Of a stretch of 46,341 nucleotides of DNA, positions 41,804-46,341 are shown in pieces. The notes beneath the pieces are model-generated. The model searched no databases. It was not told where the DNA came from and saw only the letters and a list, made by a program, of their open reading frames with translations. Every line of letters starts with the position of its first letter. Position 1 is the stretch's first letter. A program made the position numbers and the translations under genes. Source of the stretch: Deltaproteobacteria bacterium (GTDB lineage Bacteria > Lernaellota > Lernaellaia > JACKCT01); the NCBI GenBank assembly GCA_020845895.1, contig JADLEX010000013.1, forward strand, positions 1 to 46,341, written 5' to 3'.

Positions 41804-43294
41804 ATGACGGGCGCGGCGCTCCTCGATGCATCGACCGATGACCGGCGCATCGCGCTCGCGGTGTTCGCCACGGCGTGGGTCTCCTACGCCTACTTCCAGC
41901 ACGGCGGCAACTGGGGCGGCAACGCGCTGTGGGACCTCGTGCGCGCCGTGGTCGAACGCGGCACGATCCGCATCGACGACTTCGTCGCCAACACCGGCGA
42001 CTGGTCGAGCTTCGGCGGGCATTTCTACGCCGCCAAGAACCCCGGCGCGGGGCTCATCGCCGTGCCCGTGTACGCGCTCTATCGCCTGATCGTCCCCGGC
42101 GCGTTCGCGACCTTCGCGTCGGGGCTCGCGGCGGTCCATCTCGTCACCGCGTTCTCGTGGTCGCTCGTCTCGGCCATCGCCGCCGCGCTGCTCTATCTTT
42201 GGCTTCGCCGCGCGTTTTCGCCCGGCGCGTCGCTCGCCGCGACGGCTGCTTCGGCGCTCGGCTCGATCCTGTTTCCGTATTCATCCGCCGCGAACGCGCA
42301 GGTGCTCGTGGCCGCGTGTTACGTGATCGCCGCGTACGCCGTCTCGCGTTCGGGCGAGGAACGCGGTGGCGCGTGGTGCGCCCTCGCGGGATGCGCGGTC
42401 GGCTACGCCGAATGCACCGAGCCCATCGCGCTCATCGGCATCGTCGCGATCATGGCGATGATGGCCGTGCGCAGGACGCCCGTGCGGGGATGGATGTGGT
42501 TCTTCGCGGGCGCGGTCCCGACCGCCCTGCTCCTCGGCGCGTACAACCTCGCGGCCTTCGGCTCACCCTTCGTCACGAGCTACGCGTACCAGAACCCGGT
42601 CTTCAACACGCCGGGTGCGGTCATGGGCGTCTTCGTCCCGCCGTCGCTGTCGGTGCTCGCGGCCATCACGGTGCTGCCCGTGCGCGGCCTGCTGTGGATG
42701 AGCCCGGTCTTCGCCATCGCGCCGCTGGGAATCGCGCTGCTCTGGCGAAACCGCGACTGGCGCGACATCGCCCTCGTCATCACCGTGATCGCCCTCGCGA
42801 GCCTGCTGTTCAACATATCCTACGCCACGTGGCACGGCGGATGGTGCGTGGGGCCGCGCCTGCTGATGCCGGCCATGCCGTTTTTCGCGGCGGCGATCGC
42901 GCCCGTGTGGGACCGATTCGCCGCGACGCGCGCGCCCATCGCTTTGCTGGTCCTGATCGGCGTCGCCATCCAACTCATGGTCAGCGCGGTCAACCCGTGG
43001 GCGCCGCAAATGGCCGAGGTCACGAATCCGCTCGCCCAGTACATCTGGACGAATATTTCGGCGGGGCAGACTTCGATCAACAACTATCCGATGTTCGGGG
43101 AAACGCCGTCCCTGTTCGCCGCGCGGGCGTGGTCGCTCGTATCGTTCGAGGAGCGCTTCGCCGCCTACAACCTCGGCGAGTTCGTCGGCCTGCCCGGGCG
43201 CGCGTCGCTGGTGCCGCTGCTCGCCGCGTGGGTCGGGGCGGCGGTCAGGGTCCGAAGTCCGTTGCGGCGGCTTCTTTCGGCTTCGCGCGGCTGA
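41804..43294 (+). CDS. Polytopic membrane protein, GT-C glycosyltransferase-like
   Basis: A 496-residue membrane protein with about eleven hydrophobic segments. The first long outer loop holds GGNWGGNALWDLVRAVVERG followed by a conserved-looking IDDFVANTGDWSSFGGHFYA, acidic and aromatic residues in the position where GT-C enzymes bind their sugar donor. A second loop carries YATWHGGWCVGPRLLMPAMP, which resembles the dolichyl-phosphate-mannose transferase-like (DUF2029/PMT_2) loops with a WHGGW motif. It is coupled to the SpsF-like gene (4 nt). I infer transfer of a sugar in the membrane. Its 3' end overlaps by 50 nt with the convergent EamA gene. The exact family is unsure. Confidence 0.7.
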   Translation: MTGAALLDASTDDRRIALAVFATAWVSYAYFQHGGNWGGNALWDLVRAVVERGTIRIDDFVANTGDWSSFGGHFYAAKNPGAGLIAVPVYALYRLIVPGAFATFASGLAAVHLVTAFSWSLVSAIAAALLYLWLRRAFSPGASLAATAASALGSILFPYSSAANAQVLVAACYVIAAYAVSRSGEERGGAWCALAGCAVGYAECTEPIALIGIVAIMAMMAVRRTPVRGWMWFFAGAVPTALLLGAYNLAAFGSPFVTSYAYQNPVFNTPGAVMGVFVPPSLSVLAAITVLPVRGLLWMSPVFAIAPLGIALLWRNRDWRDIALVITVIALASLLFNISYATWHGGWCVGPRLLMPAMPFFAAAIAPVWDRFAATRAPIALLVLIGVAIQLMVSAVNPWAPQMAEVTNPLAQYIWTNISAGQTSINNYPMFGETPSLFAARAWSLVSFEERFAAYNLGEFVGLPGRASLVPLLAAWVGAAVRVRSPLRRLLSASRG

Positions 43295-44168
43295 CGATCA
43301 TCAGACCCAAAATGATGAGCAGCGACCCCACGCCCTCGCGCCAGTGCGCGCGCTCGCCGAGCCAGATCGCCGCGCCCAGCCCCGTGATGACGGGCTGCAT
43401 GGTGGTGTACGCCGCGACGAGCGACGGAGTGGAGCGGCCCACCGCCCAGATGTTGATGGAGTGGCAGATGATCGTGGGCACCACGACGATGTAGAGCATG
43501 CCGAACGGCACCCAACGCGGCAGTTCCGAGATCGGCAGCCGCGCGAGCTCGCCGCCCGCCACGGCCAGCACCGCCGCGCCGCCGAACACGGTGCTCCACG
43601 CAAAGACCGTCAGCGGCCCGAGGCGTTTGAGAATCGGCCGGTTGAGCACGAGAAAGGTTCCGTACGCCGCGCAGTTGGCCAAGATCAGCAGGTTGCCGAG
43701 GCCGTGGCCGCCGAGCTCGAATCCCGACGGGTCGAGCATGGCGAGCGCGCCCGCGACGGCTAGCGCGATGCCCGCGAAGCGCGTCCACGAGAGCTGCTCG
43801 ATGCCGAACAGGACCGCCGCGCCCGCCGCGAAGACGGGGATCGACGGCGCCATGATGCCCGCGTTGGTCGCGGTCGTGTAACGCAGTCCCACGATGAACA
43901 GGAGCTGGTTGAGAAACACGCCGAGGATGCCGAGCATCACGAGAAAACGCAGGTCGCGGGCGGTGGGACGGACGCGCTCGACCTGCCAGGCGAGCAGCAG
44001 CAGGATCGGCGCGGAGAGCGCGACGCGCGTGGCGGCGAGGGCGAAGGGGTGGACATGCTCCATCACGCCCTTGGCCACCACGGACATGCTCGCGAAGCCG
44101 AACTGCGCGGCGAAGAGCGCGATGTGCACCAGGGGCGCGACGCGTGGGCTGGTCGATGACGTCGTCAC
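43245..44168 (-). CDS. EamA/DMT-family transporter
   Basis: A 307-residue membrane protein with ten hydrophobic helices in two similar halves of EamA type. Half one begins HIALFAAQFGFASMSVVAKG and half two LGNLLILANCAAYGTFLVLNR. Typical family text is TTATNAGIMAPSIPVFAAG and the C-terminal TTMQPVITGLGAAIWLGER (a P-G pair in the penultimate helices). The family exports or imports small metabolites, amino acids or nucleotide sugars; this one could move a sugar nucleotide given its neighbours, but that is speculation. The start is GTG 44168 with no clear ribosome site; longer frames to 44465 are antisense. Length 307 is normal. Confidence 0.88.
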   Translation of the reverse strand: MTTSSTSPRVAPLVHIALFAAQFGFASMSVVAKGVMEHVHPFALAATRVALSAPILLLLAWQVERVRPTARDLRFLVMLGILGVFLNQLLFIVGLRYTTATNAGIMAPSIPVFAAGAAVLFGIEQLSWTRFAGIALAVAGALAMLDPSGFELGGHGLGNLLILANCAAYGTFLVLNRPILKRLGPLTVFAWSTVFGGAAVLAVAGGELARLPISELPRWVPFGMLYIVVVPTIICHSINIWAVGRSTPSLVAAYTTMQPVITGLGAAIWLGERAHWREGVGSLLIILGLMIVSRAKPKEAAATDFGP

Positions 44169-44358
44169 GGCGCGAAGCACTACCCGGTTTCGGCCGCGCG
44201 GGCAATGATCGAAGTTGGAAATCGACGCCGATCTCCCGCTCCGCCTCTGCCCCGCGTCACGTTCCCATTTTTGGGGGCGTGTTGTAAGCTGCGTCCCCGG
44301 TCGAAACACGGCGGATTTTCCGCGCATCGCGGATACGCGGAGCCTTATGAGGAGCGGC

Positions 44359-45534
44359 ATGGCCGATCGCGCGCAGTTGGTGCTGGAGGACGGACGGATT
44401 TTCGCGGGCGAGAGCTTCGGCGCGCGCGTGGAGTCGGTGGGCGAGGTCGTCTTCAACACGGCCATGTCGGGTTATCAGGAGATCCTGACGGACCCGTCGT
44501 ATACCGGCCAGATGGTGTGCATGACGTACCCGCACATCGGCAACACGGGCGTCAACGACGAGGACATCGAGAGCCGCCGCGTGTTCGCAGAGGGGTTCAT
44601 CGTCCGATCGCGCAGCCTCGTCTCGTCGAACTACCGCCGAACGAAGACGCTGGAGGAATACCTAGAAGGCGCGGGCATCGCCGGCATCGCCGAGGTGGAC
44701 ACCCGCGCGCTCACGCGGCACCTGCGCACGCACGGCTCGCGCGTCGGCATCATCGCTCCGGCGGACCGCGACCCGGCGAAGCTGATCGAAAAAATCCGCG
44801 CGAACCCGCCCATCGTCGGGCGCGATCTGGCCGGCGAGGTCACCTGCGACGCCGCGTACCCGTGGACGCAGAGCAGTTGGGATCTCGGCACGGGCTATGG
44901 CGAGAAGCCGCCCGCCGAGGCGAAGTTCAAGGTCGTGGCGATGGATTTCGGCGTGAAGACGAATATCCTGCGTCAGCTGGTCGATCACGGCTGCGCGGTC
45001 ACGGTCGTGCCCGCGACGACGAGCGCCGACACGATCCTCGCGATGGAGCCCGACGGCGTGTTTTTGTCCAACGGACCGGGCGATCCCGAGCCCGTGACCT
45101 ACGCCATCGAGACGATCCGCGCGCTCGTGGGCAAGAAGCCGATCTTCGGCATCTGCCTCGGCCACCAGCTCATCGGCCTCGCGCTCGGCGCGCGCACATA
45201 CAAGTTGAAGTTCGGGCACCACGGCGCGAACCAGCCCGTGAAGGACCACGCCACCGGGCGCGTCGAGATCACGTCGCAAAACCACAACTTCGCGGTCGAT
45301 CTCGACTCCATCGCCGGCGACGTCGTCGCCACGCACGTCAATCTCAACGACGGCACCAACGAGGGCATGGCGCACAGGACGCAGCCGGTGTTCTCGGTGC
45401 AGTATCATCCGGAGGCGTCGCCGGGACCCCACGACGCCTCGTACCTGTTCGATCGGTTCACCACGATGATGCGGACCGGCCGCCCCGTGGCGGACGAGGT
45501 GCGCGCGAGAATTCGGACCTGGGCGTTCGACTGA
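44359..45534 (+). CDS. carA: Carbamoyl-phosphate synthase small subunit
   Basis: A 391-residue glutamine amidotransferase subunit that supplies ammonia from glutamine to CarB for carbamoyl phosphate, feeding pyrimidine and arginine synthesis. The N-terminal domain contains [20 protein letters not shown] and the [12 protein letters not shown] segment. The class I amidotransferase triad is Cys266 (GICLGHQ), His350 and Glu352 ([12 protein letters not shown]). Length is normal (370-390). The ATG at 44359 is preferred because GAGGAG lies 5 nt upstream; ATG 44347 is 4 codons earlier. No carB follows; the next gene is a Dabb protein, so the large subunit must be elsewhere. Confidence 0.95.
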   Translation: MADRAQLVLEDGRIFAGESFGARVESVGEVVFNTAMSGYQEILTDPSYTGQMVCMTYPHIGNTGVNDEDIESRRVFAEGFIVRSRSLVSSNYRRTKTLEEYLEGAGIAGIAEVDTRALTRHLRTHGSRVGIIAPADRDPAKLIEKIRANPPIVGRDLAGEVTCDAAYPWTQSSWDLGTGYGEKPPAEAKFKVVAMDFGVKTNILRQLVDHGCAVTVVPATTSADTILAMEPDGVFLSNGPGDPEPVTYAIETIRALVGKKPIFGICLGHQLIGLALGARTYKLKFGHHGANQPVKDHATGRVEITSQNHNFAVDLDSIAGDVVATHVNLNDGTNEGMAHRTQPVFSVQYHPEASPGPHDASYLFDRFTTMMRTGRPVADEVRARIRTWAFD

Positions 45535-45555
45535 CGCGCGGGAAAGGACGACACG

Positions 45556-45846
45556 ATGATCAGACGCGTGGTGCGTCTCAAGCTGAACGAGGGTGTGGGC
45601 GCGGACGAGGTGCTGACGAAGACCTACGACGTGCTGCCCAAGGTGAAGGGCGTGCAGAGCTGCCGCGTGGGCGTGCCCGAGCACGTCGGCGACGAGGGCG
45701 ATTACGACGTGGTGTTTTTCGTCGATTTTCAGCGGATGGAGGACGTGAAGGCGTACGTGGACGACCCGGTTCACCGCGATTACGTCGAGAACTTCCTCAA
45801 CCCGCGCGTGGCGCTCAAGGATGTCGTCAACGTCCGCATCTGGTGA
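45556..45846 (+). CDS. Dabb (stress-responsive A/B barrel) domain protein
   Basis: A 96-residue protein of the Dabb family (PF07876), a dimeric alpha+beta barrel. Typical features are the opening strand IRRVVRLKLNEGVG, GVQSCRVGVPE and the terminal YVDDPVHRDYVENFLNP followed by VVNVRIW. Some relatives act in stress or polyketide cyclisation, but most are uncharacterised. An AAAGGA ribosome site lies about 8 nt before the ATG. It follows carA by 21 nt and probably shares its transcript. Confidence 0.85.
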   Translation: MIRRVVRLKLNEGVGADEVLTKTYDVLPKVKGVQSCRVGVPEHVGDEGDYDVVFFVDFQRMEDVKAYVDDPVHRDYVENFLNPRVALKDVVNVRIW

Positions 45847-46060
45847 CGGCGAGGATCTGAACGAGACCGTCGCAAAGCTCCGGCTTGAGGGTCGCCGGCC
45901 GCCCGACTGGTGTTCGTTCGCCTGCCCGCTGGCCGACACGTCGCGCTCGCAACACGCGGCGTGCATGGCCGTGAACGGGGTCTGGTGCCGTGCCCTCGAA
46001 GCCCCCGTGGACAAGGGCTCGCCCTGTCGGTTTCGCACCCGGTATGACGAAAACCGATAG
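45821..46060 (+). CDS. Small Cys-rich ORF overlapping the Dabb gene
   Basis: A 79-residue reading frame, different from the Dabb frame, starting inside its last codons. Its C-terminal half has five Cys (31, 35, 48, 56, 69) in the pattern C-x3-C-x12-C-x7-C-x12-C, with DWCSFACPLADTSRSQHAAC and GVWCRALEAPVDKGSPCRF. Spaced Cys suggest a zinc or iron-sulfur binding protein. The start lies within the upstream gene and no separate ribosome site is clear, so it could be a shadow. The Cys pattern beyond the overlap makes it worth keeping. Function unknown. Confidence 0.4.
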   Translation: MSSTSASGDGEDLNETVAKLRLEGRRPPDWCSFACPLADTSRSQHAACMAVNGVWCRALEAPVDKGSPCRFRTRYDENR

Positions 46061-46117
46061 ACATTCCCAACGCGTTCTGTTAACGATTTCCGCAACATAC
46101 AACCTGGGGGCAATGCA

Positions 46118-46341
46118 ATGGATGTATTCGCGCTTCATTTTCGTGGATTATTTGCACTCGTCGCGGCGATGGCTCTTTTCGCCGCGGGGTGCGGATGCGG
46201 CGACGACGATGACGACGACGATTCGTCCGCGGACGACGATTCGGACGATGACGTGACCGACGACGACACGGGCGATGACGATGTCGCGGACGACGATACG
46301 TCGGACGACGACACGGGGGATGACGATACCGGTGATGACGA
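46118..46341 (+). CDS. Acidic-linker lipoprotein, 3' truncated by window end
   Basis: The frame at ATG 46118 reads MDVFALHFRGLFALVAAMAL then FAAGC, a lipobox with Cys25, followed by GCGDDDDDDDSSADDDSDDD and further DDDT/DDDV units running to the end of the window. A GGGGG ribosome site lies about 8 nt before the ATG. Only the signal peptide and linker are visible, so the functional domain cannot be read. It is the seventh member of the window's Asp-linker set and the linker has begun to repeat GACGACGAT-like words. Confidence 0.75.
   Translation, partial: MDVFALHFRGLFALVAAMALFAAGCGCGDDDDDDDSSADDDSDDDVTDDDTGDDDVADDDTSDDDTGDDDTGDD

Noticed and set aside
44662-46113. 483-residue minus-strand frame opposite carA
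   Set aside because: Antisense of a fully recognised CarA; no independent features.

Overview
The window is GC-rich (roughly two thirds G+C by eye) and fully bacterial. It carries lipobox signal peptides, a TonB-dependent outer-membrane receptor, a periplasmic PBP4-type carboxypeptidase and an M23 peptidase, so the host is Gram-negative. Its most distinctive trait is a set of seven predicted lipoproteins whose mature N-terminus is a long Asp-rich linker (DDDDSADDD, DDDTGDDD, DDDSDDDS). I associate this style with uncultured deltaproteobacterial-grade lineages (Myxococcota-like or Lernaellota-like genomes). That placement is inference from memory, not a database result. There are no rRNA, tRNA or CRISPR features, and no plasmid or phage genes.

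Layout. (1) 1-2790: remnant of an IS3-type orfA with a frameshift, abutting a truncated acidic lipoprotein; then a LCMT-type SAM methyltransferase and a Fic protein with its own inhibitory helix. (2) 2805-6498: an acetyl-CoA hydrolase/transferase, then an ATPase (AAA_21/OLD-like) overlapping by 4 nt a DUF4276 protein with a TOPRIM-like acidic pattern, a candidate two-gene defence or nuclease module. (3) 6774-11485: DUF2804 protein, a polytopic membrane protein, an acidic lipoprotein and a nucleotide-sugar epimerase. (4) 11779-16349: a nitrogen and redox block with NADP-type glutamate dehydrogenase, a TetR regulator and a complete NfnSL/SudAB-like flavo-iron-sulfur pair. (5) 16475-22181: a metzincin-like lipoprotein, an M23 peptidase, a response regulator fused to a GHKL ATPase domain and coupled to a serine-hydrolase lipoprotein, and a PHB-depolymerase-like esterase. 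(6) 22337-28166: two large acidic-linker lipoproteins with alpha/beta-hydrolase domains, facing each other across cheX and a REP-like palindrome, and an SRPBCC-like secreted protein upstream of the second. (7) 28341-36057: small wHTH protein, an outer-membrane receptor plus lipoprotein operon, and a 1108-residue repeat lipoprotein. (8) 36065-44168: SGNH hydrolase, PBP4, a cell-surface sugar cluster (PseG/SpsG-like, extended SpsF-like cytidylyltransferase, GT-C-like membrane protein) and an EamA transporter. (9) 44359-end: carA without carB, a Dabb-domain protein, a small Cys-rich ORF and the start of another acidic lipoprotein.

The window looks like a chromosomal segment of mostly independent short transcription units. 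Cell-envelope functions dominate: about a third of the genes encode exported, lipid-anchored or outer-membrane proteins. Strong stem-loops separate several units, and many starts were chosen from visible Shine-Dalgarno sequences rather than from the longest reading frame. The best candidates for undescribed biology are the ATPase/DUF4276 pair, the sugar cluster with altered catalytic residues, and the acidic-linker lipoprotein family with its tandemly repeated linkers.
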